This document shows, piece by piece, positions 43,197 to 56,300 of a stretch of 64,000 nt of DNA. The notes beneath the pieces are model-generated. The model worked only from the letters and a program-made list of their open reading frames with translations, was not told where the DNA came from and searched no databases. Each line of letters starts with the position of its first letter. Position 1 is the first letter of the stretch. The stretch is from Capitulum mitella (lineage: Eukaryota; Arthropoda; Thecostraca; Pollicipedomorpha; Pollicipedidae), in assembly GCA_030062745.1 (NCBI GenBank), contig CP099849.1, forward strand, positions 8,395,767 through 8,459,766, written 5' to 3'. A program made the translations under genes and the position numbers.

Positions 43197-44882
43197 ATCA
43201 AAAGCGATAACACGGTAAATATATGGTATGCATATATAAATATATGGTATTACAGTTAGATGCAATATAGTCTAGTACATAAATGCAAATATAGTAAAAC
43301 AATAATAAAAGTACAATAAAAAAAAACAGATACAAATATAGTATTTCAATGACAATACAACTAGAAGATTATTTCTGTCTATTCGGGATGCTTTCCGTTT
43401 TGGAGATATTGTCATGTCTGTAAGGTGGGCAGACACAAAATTTAACGGTTCGTTTTGACACTTTGGAGTCGTAGACTCTTTTGTACACGCCACTATCTTG
43501 AACAGCCATTGCGTTGTTCAGTCAAACCGTTCATGATCGAAAAAGAAACAATTAGCACTCTCTTCCTGCATATTTTTCACATCAGTTGAAAGTTCCCAAT
43601 AGCTTTAACCAAAACAAATTGACAGAGAAGAAATATGTTCATCCCTGTTCAAGGGTGAACACAGCAATGTATGGTTGAACGACGGTTATTCATGTCAATG
43701 ATCAATGATTTTTGGGGTTCGTAGAAATACGTAAGAACAATGCTGATAATGAAATTACTATTTCAGATCGATGTCAATTTGAAAAACGCTGCACGGCAGA
43801 TATTTTTGAGATCATATTTCCAAAGGATATTTGCCAGTTGGGGATCTAACAGACGTTTGTCCTATTCAGGCCCGCTGATAACTATCGGAAGTCTGTAACC
43901 ATGCTCTTATGCCAGTTAGTTCTGACTCTGACAACCGGTGTGAAAGGTTTCGATTCCATGTTAAAGCATAAGATACCTGTCCCGTCGCCTGTCCTAATGC
44001 TAACGTCAGATCTGAACATACTCCAGGAGGAGGAGGAGGAGTCTAGTTCCCTTGTAACGAGGGCGTGCCGAAAGGTTGTTCCTTGTCGCCAAGTAAATGG
44101 ATGACCGGTGAAGTTTTGCAAGCGACTAGGCAATCATGAAGCTTCTGGATTTCATGTAGGCACGAGCCAGACTGTTCACCTTGCATCGGAGCCAAGAAAC
44201 GGGTTTCGGCTGGCAGGGCCGAAAGGACCTTCCTCGAAAACTATGATTAGTCCCCGACCATCCTGCGTGAGATGGCCAGGCTTACGGGTTAAATTACACC
44301 AAGGGCATCGTGTGACGGAAGCTACAGTTGCTCCCGGCAGCATACCATTCAGCGTTTCAACGATACAAAATCAGTCGCACAGAACGTTCCGTATGGCGTT
44401 ACTTGTTGCTTCCATAGCACGTATTTTGCGAATTTGTTACCGAAGGTTGCAGCTGTCCTGGCAAGCCTATATCAAAATGCTAAAGCGTTGACGGTCAGTT
44501 TCGCATCCCATCTTCGTTGTCTCCCTTGCAGTTCCAGAGACGCCATGGCCAGTTAGAATTACCAACTACTAAATGGAAATGCCGTCTTACGACTGCTGTA
44601 TCAGAGTCGATCTCAACAAGGAAGCCGCAGCCAAAAATTATTTTAGCACGAACAGCATATTCAAATGTTGAGCTTTCGAATGCAAATGATATTAATGCAT
44701 GTTCAAAACGATATTTTCTGAAACTTTCAAAGTAAATTACCAGTCAGTATTGCCTACTGTGTTTTACACCATTCTGGGTCAGACATCCGCCGACTGTCAC
44801 TTTACTGAGACAAAACACGAAGACAAGGAATACATACAAAGCACTTACTGGCTCTCTCTTTCTCTCCCTGTTTTACATCAGC
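42606..44882. other. spacer with a TA/TG microsatellite at 43143-43197
   Basis: Apart from (TA)n(TG)n at 43143-43197 I see no gene or organised repeat. Open frames at 43882-44491 have no recognisable domains. Confidence 0.45.
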
Positions 44883-45200
44883 GATGGAACGTTTTCAGAG
44901 CTGGTTATCGGGTCTGAGCCGTTTCTGGCAATATCTTTTGCATTTAACACCATAATATTAATGCACAAGTTATCCAAAGTTCATAGGGCCCGGCCATGTT
45001 ATTACGGCCGCCGTCCTACCAGTCTTTTGTGCAGATACACCTACGGTCTCTTTTCTTCCCTGTGTTCCCCTGTGTGTGAAGAGCGTTTTTAGAGTTGGTT
45101 ATAGGGTCTGAGCCGTTTCTGGTGATATCATTTTCATGTAACACCATAATGACAATGCACAAGTTATCCAGAGTTAATAGGGCCCGGCCAGGTTGTCACC
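44883..45200. repeat. tandem duplication, two units offset by about 195 bp
   Basis: The block GTTTTCAGAGCTGGTTATCG ... GGTCTGAGCCGTTTCTGG ... CACAAGTTATCCA ... GGGCCCGGCCA at 44888-44997 recurs at about 45084-45190 with scattered substitutions. Confidence 0.75.
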
Positions 45201-48200
45201 TATGACCTCCTCTCTCCGCTGTGTCAGACGGTGAGTCACCGGTTGGTGGCGGTGAGAGCGACAGACCAGTCAGGACCGCCGCCGCCGCCAAAATCGGCTG
45301 CCATCTGGCAGTGGCTACAACCAAAACACCAACCCGGGTAAAAATAAATACCGCACAGCTGGGAAAGAATGCACTTCCTAGACAACAGCAGCGACGTGAC
45401 CCCTAGTGACATCTGTCGATAAATTATTGAACCGCAACCAGTGAGGACATCAGCGCCCTCCTGAAAAGTTGACTTTTTCAAGCGACAAGAATCGTTCTAT
45501 TTTTGGTGTATAAGTTTCACTCTTGTTAGAAAGAAACACCAATGTCCAGCAATACCATGGAGGGGAAATGTAGATAAGTAGCACGAAATGTCGTTGTTTG
45601 TTACCAAAAATGCGGGAATCCGGGGAGTTTTCTATGCAGCGCGACGTAACGCTGAAATCAATTAACGTATAGCGTAAAATCATATTCTAAGATCGGCTGA
45701 AGAACGCACATGAACGCTTTTATTCCTTCTCCTTCTAATATTACATTGTTTTCTATGCAGTGGTGAGACAGCATGTTTTTTTTTTAACTTTGTGCACACG
45801 GGTATGAAGTCTGCAATTGTCCAAAAGATTTCAGTAACAAATGACGAAACTACACACGATGAATGGAACGACCATCAGTCCTCGGAAACCACTGTACGAG
45901 CGCAGGCGCCTCGGAGGCAAAGCGGCCGCCTGTAACGCGCTGCCGTCAGTATTGACGGAGAAACGCTGGTCAGTTTCAAAGGAAGCCTCTAATGGAGCGG
46001 GTTGCCGACTGTTGCGCTGGTCTCCGTCTGGGTTGTCGGAACGAGTTGTCTTTCGCCTGGTTCCGCGTGCAGGCTTGGCAAGAGGTTTTCTTTTTTTGCG
46101 CCAAATCTATTTTTCAGCCTGCTGCTTCTTTTTTGCTTACGCCGTCTAGACCATGTCCGTCCGCTCCGCAAAGATGGTGTTAGCTTGGGCTTCCTGCGGC
46201 CGACCATTTGGCGCACAGCAGATTTAACCGCTTTCTCGTGAGTATTTGTAACGATTCGATCGCTCCATCTTTCACACGGTTCTGCTCTCACTGCCAACAA
46301 CATCCAGCAAAGCATGGGTGCAAACCAGTCCAAGCTACCGGGTGCACCACATTCAGAGTAAAAGGTACCCTTAGATGCCTTTTACTCTGAATGTGGTGCA
46401 ATAAACATAAGCTCCGGCAATAATTTGGAAACATTTCTACGCCGCACAAATTTGGGAAAAAAGGTTAAATTTGAGAGGCTGAATTTGAGGCTAAATTTGA
46501 GATTCTGAGATTACTTCATTTAGAGTATTGACAGTTGAGGCCGTTTGATGCTCCCCGTATACTTCCTCTTCCTCACTATGCGGATCCCGTGTCTCTGACT
46601 GGCATACACTCTTGGAACACTGCTACGGCCAAACGCCAGGAAAAACGCGTCGCAGTGCTGCCTGAGCAGGCCGTCGCTTCCCGTCGCATGCGATTGGATC
46701 CATGAGACTATTTTGGGAGTCTGTTCTAAGTTAGTTGCACCACAAAGAACATCTGCGTTTCCCAAGATTTTTTTGCCTTTTTTGCTCCATAAATCTCAGA
46801 TGATTCGGTCGGAAGTCGGAAGAGAAGCAACAAATTCTACCAAAACAACCAAACGGCCATCTCCGCCATCCGCAAAGTTTAAAAATGTCCGAACCACCAA
46901 ACTTCAAGCCAAATAAACTGCAGCCCTATGCGCCCATGCGACGTGTTAACCGTGTTAACCGTTGACCTGGTCCCAACTTAGGACGAGGCACCATCGACCC
47001 TCGCAAAACCTCGTCTAGTTCGCCCGGTGTCGGAGCGGTCTGCCGAAAATGAAAAACGGACGGCAGCAGAACGGACAAGCCCGGATTTAGCAAGCCGCCG
47101 TCTGAGACCGGCAGCCGCTCAGCCGCCGCCGGCTGAAATGGCCGCAGGGTGTAGCAGCTCACGTAGCCGCCACTCGTGCAACCCGGGACAACAGCACGGC
47201 GAAGGGACGCCGGTACGACCTGAGGCACTCTATGGGATGCATTGCTAGTCGTCGGTACAGCCTTGAACATTCCAGGTTGGATATGACGTAACTGACGGGC
47301 GTACCGCATTATGACAAGATGGGAACTTGGCGATTAAAAAAAAAAGAAGAAATTTGGGAGTCCACCGATAATGGCCGCTTCTTCATTTTACAGATGCCAA
47401 GACTCCTGTGGCAAGTACGCACAAAAGCTTGAACATTATTCTGGATGCTTGGCATGAAAAGGATGCTGAGCAATGTTGGGCACTCAGTCAGACGATGCTG
47501 GGCACCAGGAGAGAGTGACAAGACTCGACATCAGCAGCCAGGTGGGTACCTGACATTTGGCTCATCAAAATGGCAATTTGCTCTCTTTCTGGGTACTCGT
47601 ATGAGTATGTCCATGAAATCGCAGTCACAGCACTCAGAATCTTTTTGGAAGACAGCTACCCATTGCGAAACACGAAGGTAGGAAATAAATCGGCAAGCAG
47701 TTCTTTAACCCCTCTCTATTGCGCAACTTGATTAAAACAAGAACAGTGCGCTGGAGTAAGAGGGGGGGGGGGGAGTTGGCCTTAAAATATCGCTAGTTCG
47801 GATGCCGCTTCTTTTTCCCAAAAAGGACCGCCATGGCTTAAGTTCATTACGCCGGGTTAGGAGGGCATCTTCACGCGTCACTTTTGAACTGTCACGCTTC
47901 CCGCCGAGTAGCTTAGAGAAGTGACGCTTTCATGCTCGCCCGCGAGGAACGGTGCCGAGAATGCGGTGACTCGGGCTGGTACTTAGGCGAACGTGGGTCC
48001 GCACTGGAGTCGGCGAAGCTCTGCCTGCTTGCGTTCATTGCCGCTATTCGGTGCTCTAGTCCAGTAAACCGATTGCACCCTGGATTAGACGGATTAAAAC
48101 CACTGTAGCTGGGTAAACCCCATATTACTGTGTCACTGTCGGCCACCTGGCTTTCCCCGACTTGTCCGGCCTTCTCTAGTCTGAAACGTTTGGCCCTCTC

Positions 48201-49858
48201 CCAAAGCATATACCGAGTAATGAACATCATAACACTGTTCAGTGTTCATTTTTCTGCACAGCTGTGCTTACTCTTGGAACACCACGTATTTAATCAGTCT
48301 TGCCAGGCGTAGCGATTTCCTGCGCATTCAACACGGGTCAGTCGAGTGAGACTGGTAGTTGCATGCTCCAGCCCACTTCTCCCCGAATAGAGGGTGGGTC
48401 ATGAAACATAAACGAATATACACCATGTTTTATTTTGCTTTGAAGAACACCTAGTTCGTATGTTTATGTTACACACTGACTTCTTGGACTACGAAGAAAG
48501 AAAACGCCTTACTTGTCTACACCCGTTGTAACAGTTTTGAGCATTCCGTCAGAGCAATTCTATTCTTTTATATCTATTTCGAAGGCACTTATCAATTGTC
48601 AGTGAAAAAATCAAGGGCAAAAACTAACTGGTGACCTGCTCAAGGTTCTTGTCAGTAACTTATGCCAATGACCTTACATAACTGGAGATTTCATTTATCT
48701 TTCAAAAAGCATCTCTTTCATTAAGACAATGGTCCACTAGTTCTGCGACCAAAAATTACCTGATACGTCATTTCGCTTCTAATTTAGGAGCCAGAATGCA
48801 ACTCACGGTCATCAAGTCACCGTGAAGGCCCTTGAGAGTAACGCCAAGGGTCGATGAGCACAGTGTTGACCTGACCTAGTGCTTAGTATTTGCTATTTGA
48901 GGCTACTCCAGCAGTTCAACGAAAATGTAAGAAAAACGCCTACAATGGTAAACTCCGCGGCTAACCCCATAGCAATAAGAGATCGTGTAAATCGTGCAGT
49001 TCATTTAGTGCCCACTGCAGATTACGTTCTCAGAACAGCACCGTTTCTCGAAGACGATACCTTGTGATGTCTCGACCATGGCAGCTGCATGAGTTGCTGT
49101 AGATGGCTCTAGATGGTGCAGTATGCATGTTCAACGAATGGTCGCAAGTCTCAGGACCTTACTTTGGTTAATATCGTGCGAAAGCATACGATGTTACTTT
49201 TAGCCCGTTACTTTTTCACCCTGGTTTTAACGCCAATACTTCTTTCACACTACCTCCTTACATAAGGACCAAATTCACCACAGTGCGGAAATAATCACGA
49301 AATAGCGTTCCAGCGCCTGTTAATGTCTTGCCAATCACAATCGTTTCCACTTACCGACAATAGCGTCATACATCTTCGCATGACATAAGACGAGACAGGA
49401 CCATGGTACGGGCAGTGACAACCGAATAGCCATGCAAAGCGACAAGATAGTGCATGTGAGCGGAGTGATATGGTGTAGACATGCATACCAAGGAAGTTTC
49501 CCAACAGCTGCGTGCTAGATGTGCAGAAAGCGTAGCGGCTGGTGTCAAAAATAGCGAACGAGCATAAGCAGATCATAACGACTGGTTCTTGAAGCATTTG
49601 AAAATGGTGCATTCTCGCAATGATGTTTATTCAGCTCCTGGTGGAAACGTCACACTCCGGTAACTCTTCAGACTCGTAAATTACCGTACATTATCGCAAA
49701 TTATATCTGATTCGGAGACAAATCCGACACGGAGGAGATCGAAGAAGTCTCGGAAAAGCCAGTGCTGTGCAGTTCCCATCTCCGGTGCAGTTCTCAGTAG
49801 ACATACATACCGTCATTCTAACGTATATTACTAACAACATGGCCACGCCAGAAGTTAC
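45201..49858. other. spacer 3' of the zormin-like gene, mostly featureless
   Basis: Contains the perfect hairpin at 46343-46400 and a G-rich run at 47761-47774. I see no gene; a minus-strand open frame at 46926-47309 lacks any recognisable domain. AATAAA on the minus strand near 49630 could serve as a polyadenylation signal for the zormin-like gene if it ends at 50327. Confidence 0.4.
46343..46400. repeat. perfect 23-bp hairpin with 12-nt loop
   Basis: TGCACCACATTCAGAGTAAA (and three more bases) at 46343-46365 is mirrored exactly at 46378-46400. The stem length resembles a miRNA precursor, but perfect pairing and a short loop fit better with a small foldback. Confidence 0.85.
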
Positions 49859-50326
49859 ATGCACGCGATCGACAGTAGACGGCCGGAACAAGCAGTTCGT
49901 CAAAGGCCGACTCTAGCAGAACACAAGCCACAACAGAACAACAGAGTGCAGAGTGCAGCGCAGACGACAGGCGACGACGCGGTGCGGTCGGCGAACATAA
50001 AACGCCATATTTACACCAGAGCCCGGCCGAGCAGTGCCAAGGGACAGGCGAGCAACAACAGACGCTCGCTCTTCACCCCCTCCCCCCGACCGGCGCAGCG
50101 TCCGCAGCTAGCCACAACAAATAACCCGGACAGAGGCGCCCGACGTCTGACTAGCAAGCTCCTACAGAGCAAACGCCGCCACCGGCTCACGCTTCGGGGA
50201 GCCGCGCGCTGCCGCCACCTCCGTCTAAACTCTGCTCCTGCGGCACGCGTTGGCGTGTCAGCCACAAGCGCGGACGGTCAGCGTTCGCGCTGACCATCGG
50301 CCCCACGCCGGCGTCCGGCGCAGCGT
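49859..50326. other. GC-rich region downstream of last zormin-like exon
   Basis: GC-rich, with no coding frame that continues the Ig gene. It could be 3' UTR if translation stops at 50327-50329, an intron if the exon is spliced, or a regulatory island. It cannot be decided from sequence alone. Confidence 0.35.
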
Positions 50327-53300
50327 TCAAACCTCACCTGACACGGTCACCACCGCCTCGGTGGACACCGAGCCCAGCGCGTTGGAGGCGACGCAGCGGT
50401 ACAGGCCGGCGTCCTCTGTGGACAGGGAGGACACAGGCGCAGCTCACCACCGGTCCAGCTCGACGGCGTCAGGGTGACGTGTTGACGCAGAGGCCATGCA
50501 GCATTGTTGAGGAACGATGAATGAGTGCGGGAGCTGCTTGAACGACAAATCATCGGGAAATACACGTATTTCGGCATCCAAAAGCAATCCTGCTATTGGC
50601 ATCTCGCGACATGCCCTGAAAGAACCCGGAGTACAGAAAGACCGCTGAGTTTCATTTGCGGAAAATGGGTTGGCAAACGCTAGGGCATGCAGTCCAGTGA
50701 ACGTCAAGACCCTGGTCCCCGGGAGGCTGGATAGTCCGACTGACTGCCGAGAGAAGGGCTCGGTCCACTCGCTAACCGACGACCGACCGACCAGGGAACG
50801 CAAATCCCTCCCTGAATTCCCGCCGGAATCTCCGGCCACTGACCGGCGTACGCCTCGGCGACGGTGAGCCGACAGATGCCGTTGTGGGCGGCCGTGCGGT
50901 ACGGCGAGCCCGGCTGGCCGGAGACCGGCCGGCCGTCCTTGTACCAGAGCACGCTCGGCTCCGGCGCCGCGTCCACCAGGCACTTGAGTTCGATCGCGTC
51001 CCCGCGCGCCACCACCACGTCCGAGAGCGGTTTCAGCAGCACCGGCGAGCCGGCCGCCGCCGCATCGTCTGGCGAACAGAGGATGCACGATCACGGGAGG
51101 AGCACGTGGGTCACGCTCGGTCAGGGGACAGGCAGGGAAGGAGCTGCCGAATCTGCTGCGGTTCTTCCTTTTTCAAAGTTTATGGGAGTCTGGCAGGTGT
51201 TACGCCGTAATCAGCAGGGACAGCAATACTCCTCGATAATCCTGATTCCTAACATCACCCAAGAAAACCACTTGAATCAAATTTCCAAAACAACAGATGT
51301 GAAAATAATGGCAACAAACGACAAGAAGTTAGCACTGAAAGGCTGCCAAGTTTTCCCCATGATAATGTATAGTTCGCCTGACGGAAGGTCTGACGCCCTG
51401 CTCCCACTCACGATCCTGCGGTCGGTGCGCGGCCGGCCAGCGGCGCCCGCAGCCGGCTGCCGGGTCGGCTGGCCTCGCCGTCCGACGGCTCGGCGTCCGT
51501 CGCCGGGTAGCTGACCAGCACGTTGGGCGGCGTGCGCGTGCCGAACGCGCTCTCGGGCCTCAGGCGCCCGGCGCTGACCAGCTGGTCCAGCTGGGTGCCG
51601 TCCAGCTCCTGAGCGGCGGGCCGGGCCTCCGGCGCCGTCTGGGGCGGCGCCCCCGCCCCCCCCCGCCCCCGTCCGCCACTCCCACCGCCGCCGGCGCCGG
51701 TCCGTCCGCCGCCGCAGCTGGCTTCCCCTCGCCCGGCACGATGATGCCGAACTCGTAACCGAAGTCATATTTGAAGTAGATGAGTCCTGTATCCGGGTCG
51801 ATGGCCTTGGTGCCTGAGAAGGAACAACCCGACTTAATGCTCTGGCCCAGCCACGCAGGAGAGCTGCAATATTTCACAAAATTAGCAATGTTACTGCGTC
51901 CAACAAAGAGACGTTTTACCGCAAGGGGAACACCAACGTCTGTACGAGCTTTCATGACCATACATATGACTTAATTTTCATTATAAAAATGGTCCTAATC
52001 GTAATAATAAATTCTTGTGGTAAAAGGAAACACTAAAAATGGATTCCAAGGTTTATCCACGTCTGTTAATGAGTCTTCCCTGGAATAAGTTCTTATCGCA
52101 ATCCCCGCCTGCTAATGCATTCAAGACAAGCTTTAAAGGAGAATCATATCTGTTTTCCGTTCCTGTAGGCACTAAAATCCAGCGAGCGCGAAACCCTTCA
52201 ATCCTGTCAAATCGAGCCGACAACATGACATTTAAAGACGAGCAGCCGGGTAGTCCACTCCAATGCATAGACGCCAACAGTCTCGGTAGCCGGGCAGCCG
52301 TACGGCTCTGCCCCGGTCCAGGGCCCTCCGGCCGCCCCAGAGAAAACAATGCCGTGCTTACATTGAACCAGCGCCAGAGAGCGGCCGACCAGAGGGCCGA
52401 TCGAGTTACCGCCCGGTTTCGTCAGGTCCGGGCATACCGGCCGATTTTATCATTCGACACGTCAACGTTTGGCTTTGCAACTGCCTTAAAACCGAGACGT
52501 CGAGCAGATGACTGCGGCGCCTGAACGGTCCAGGGGCCACGAACGGAGACGCAATACGGCAAATTACTCCCTGACATAAAAAATACAAGCTTAAATCTAT
52601 TTCCGTATTCATAGCGCAAGGTCACATTACAGGATGGGGGCTTACTCACTTCCCCCCAAGATCTCGAGAAGTAGTCCTCCTATTTCATCGCAACAAACGA
52701 AAATCGATTCGCCATGACGTAAATCACATTTTTATGAAAAGGAGTTCTGAAAGTCTTAAAAGAGGTGGATACAGGGAAAAAAGTCAGAATGGGGGTATTT
52801 TTTATTGTTATAACTCTGCTGTTTTTGGACCGATTTTGATGCATTTAACATGAGGAGAGAACTAATCGATGGGACTTTCTCATTGTCCGATACGTTTGGG
52901 ACTTCGCTAAATTAATAGACATCCACAGAGTTTGGAAAATGGGAAAAACATTTTTCTGAGCCACGAATTATTGTGAAAGTTTAAAACATTTCTTGTTTTT
53001 ATTTTTACTGGTCAAGTTAAACTTCAGAAGTACAAATCGTAGCTTTGAGTTCATTCCGTAGTGTTTGGAAATGTTTCCAATCATTTTAGTTTACCACATT
53101 TCCCTTAAGTCCTGTTTATGCCGTCGTGATATTAGGTATGCGCGCGGACATTTTAGGTCACAACTCCGTGACCAGGACAGATATCAACCTCACACCTGAA
53201 AAACAAGTAGCAAACACTGTTCTAATTCAGATGAGCTTCTGATTTTGCATTTTCAAAATTAGCGGAAAAAAATGTTTACAGATAGTCACATTTTGGCTTT

Positions 53301-56300
53301 TGACCTTGACCTGGTCTTGAAAAGTGATCTCAGATGAAAAAATAACATTTTTGCTTTTTGCATGTTTGCCCACCCACCTACCAATGCATTTACAAAATGC
53401 CAAGTTCTTAGAAAAAGTCACCAAGTTTCGTGAAGCTGTTTTCAAGACCCCTGGAAATGGCGAACAGAAACCGGAGGAGGCTTCTGAAGCCCCCCCCGTG
53501 GTAATGGGGTTAAGGGAACCTGCGTTGCTGATTTAATGAAAACCAGATTTAAAATGCACAAGTAACGCCATGATAATCACGACAAAATTTGTAAAAAAGA
53601 GAACTGCGAAGATGATATAAACCATGACATTCTAAGCTGGGCCAACTGCTGGATCTTAAAAACATGTTCTCAGTGGGAACAATGGGCGTCAGTATGATTT
53701 CTTTACGCCCTGGAATGAATGTTAATAGTTTTACGGCCATGAATAACAAAACGCTGTGAAATGGTGGAGTGCGACATTTGCAAGAACCAGCACGGATGGA
53801 TGGAATGTCAGTGTAGACGCGACAGGAAAGGTCAAGCAAAACACTACATGCGCAATATGCGTAACAGAGCAATTTTAGTTTACAACTGAAAGGCACTTGT
53901 ACGTGCAATGAAATTTCCCAATGAAAAGCTTACAACAAAGTTTTTGGGCCCACCGCTCGTAGAGGGGGAGATTTGTAGGAGACAAGGGGATATAGAAGCG
54001 GGCTTGTTCTCTGGTGATGGCCGATCTATCATATAGCCGAATGATGGTCATCATGGGTGATGGGAGGAGACAATGTTACGGTGAAGAATCGTAATCGTAT
54101 AGTCATGTTTTGCTCCTTTACAACGTCACAAAATATAAGCGAGGGACAGGCGGGAATTTGAGCCGAAAGCCTCCACATTGCGGGCAAAAGATTTCCTCGG
54201 TGTCTTTTGTTGCTCTGACGAATATTCAGTGGGGAAAGGTCTGAGCGGTTGATTGCGTGAATGGATACATGATTTCAAGGGGAGAGAAACCAGAAATAGG
54301 AAAGACAAGAATAACGGAGCGCAAAAGAGCAAAAAACCAGATAGCGTCAGAAAGGGTGCCGCGATGACGTACCGCAATCGCGAACGCGATCCTCGTTCTT
54401 GTAGGCCATCTGCTGGCCGGCGGTCTGGGTCGGCCCCTCTGGGCCTCCCCCGGGCCCAGCACCAGCCAGGCCCGACCCGTCCGGGGCCTCAGCGCCCTTG
54501 TTTCCGCCGCCGCCGCCGCCGCCACCGCCGCCATCTGAGCGACGGCCAGTCATCTCCGATTGGACCTGGTCCGAGAGCCGCTGCGCCTTGGAGCGGAACG
54601 TCTGGTTCATCTCATCAAACTGCTCAGACAACGCCTCTGTGGGGCACAAAATCCGGTCAGACAAGACCTCTGACGGACACAGCAGCAGGTCAGACAAGGC
54701 CTCTGATGTACAAAGCAGCAGGGCAGAAAACGCCTCTGACGGATACGGTAGCCGGTCAGACATCTTCGGTTTCGGTTAACGGCACTTTTTGCCGTGACGA
54801 ATTCTGCGTTCTGTGGTAAATTACCTGGCTATTTTGGTTTAGCATGTACCGTGAGTCTTCTCACGGTAAAATGGTTCGCGGCGGATGACTTAAGTGTAAA
54901 AGAAGCTGTATTTTCTGGCATACATCAACAAAACATATATAATGCTCTCAAAAAACATTTGCCGCGGCTTCTCTGTTAATGCCTTACGCATTACGAAGCG
55001 GTGAAGATATTGCCGACGGCGTATGTCGATATATCAATCGTAGCCCATCAGAACGAAAAGCCACCGAATGCTGCCTGGTTCTGATAAATACGGGAGAGGT
55101 GAAGCAGTACTTACTGGTGGAGTTTGTCTGATTGGTGGTCAAGCCGTTTGTTTTCATGGGCAACTGCTGTTTGCTCTCGATATGTTTCTCGCTGTTTAGC
55201 ATTTCCATTCGGGTGTCATGCTGCTGCGAGAGGTGCTGACTTCCCCGCGAGGGTGGCGGCGGCGACGGTGAGGCAATCTGAAATACATGCAGAGATTAGA
55301 GCATAAAACACAACAGCTTAAAAATCGTGGTGAGGCAAAGGCTCTCATTGTTTTAGAACTAGCATGGGCATAATGCACTCGCCAGATAAATTCAAGTGGC
55401 AGTATTTATCATGACCAGCCACGTTGCCAGGATTTTCCTCGGGGGGGGGGGGCAAATGTGAAATTTTGTGATGTGCCACAGGCATATGACAAAATTTACA
55501 AGAAAAAGCAGAAATTTTAGATAATTTACCCCATATTTAATGTACAGGAAAACATATCATGTTTGTTTTTGCAATATATATATATGACCACTATTACGTA
55601 TTCATGCGAAATCGCCATGTATCTAGTGTTGACCGTTTGGCTCGGGGGGGGGCATGGCCCCCATGGCCCCCCCTTGGCTACGTCCCTGATCATGACCAAC
55701 AGGATATAACTGTGGAATCAACAGAGTACGCTGGTGGAATTGCGATTCGTCGATAGTGACGCGTAATTTTGTACCACGCTTCCATGTAATGAGAGTTTAC
55801 TAGCCAGGTGATGACTGTAAGAAGAGGGTCTTTCCCCTCCGTTTGCCCTAATTAAACCAAAGTTTACGGCTCTGACGGTGCATTCGCCTGTCCAGTTATC
55901 CCCCTCCCAATTCCACGTTTCCCACGTCCATTTCTGAAACGACCCTGCAGTCCCTCTACAGCGATCACCCAGCTGCAGCGACTTCACCTCCCTGCACCCC
56001 TCTCAGAGGCAATAACCATGTCCCTGAACCCTCCTAAGTCCCATGATTATCTCCCTGCACCCTCCCCGGTCTGGCGACAGGCCCACCTTGACGGCGCGCG
56101 TGGTCTCGCGCCGCTCGGTGGTCGTGCGGCTCAGCCGGGTGGTGGTCTCCGTGGTGCGGCGGCAGGCGCCGGCCGGCCGCTCCTCAGCCGACTCGGCGCG
56201 GAGCCGGCTGCGAGTCGGCCGGGTCGCCGGCGCGGCCGCGTCCGGCCGCTCGAACCGCGACGGCGGCGTCGGCGAGCGCGAGCGCGGCCGCTGCGGCGTC

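Noticed and set aside
46926..47309. 127-residue minus-strand open frame
   Set aside because: GC-rich spacer, no domain, no exon-type borders compatible with either gene.
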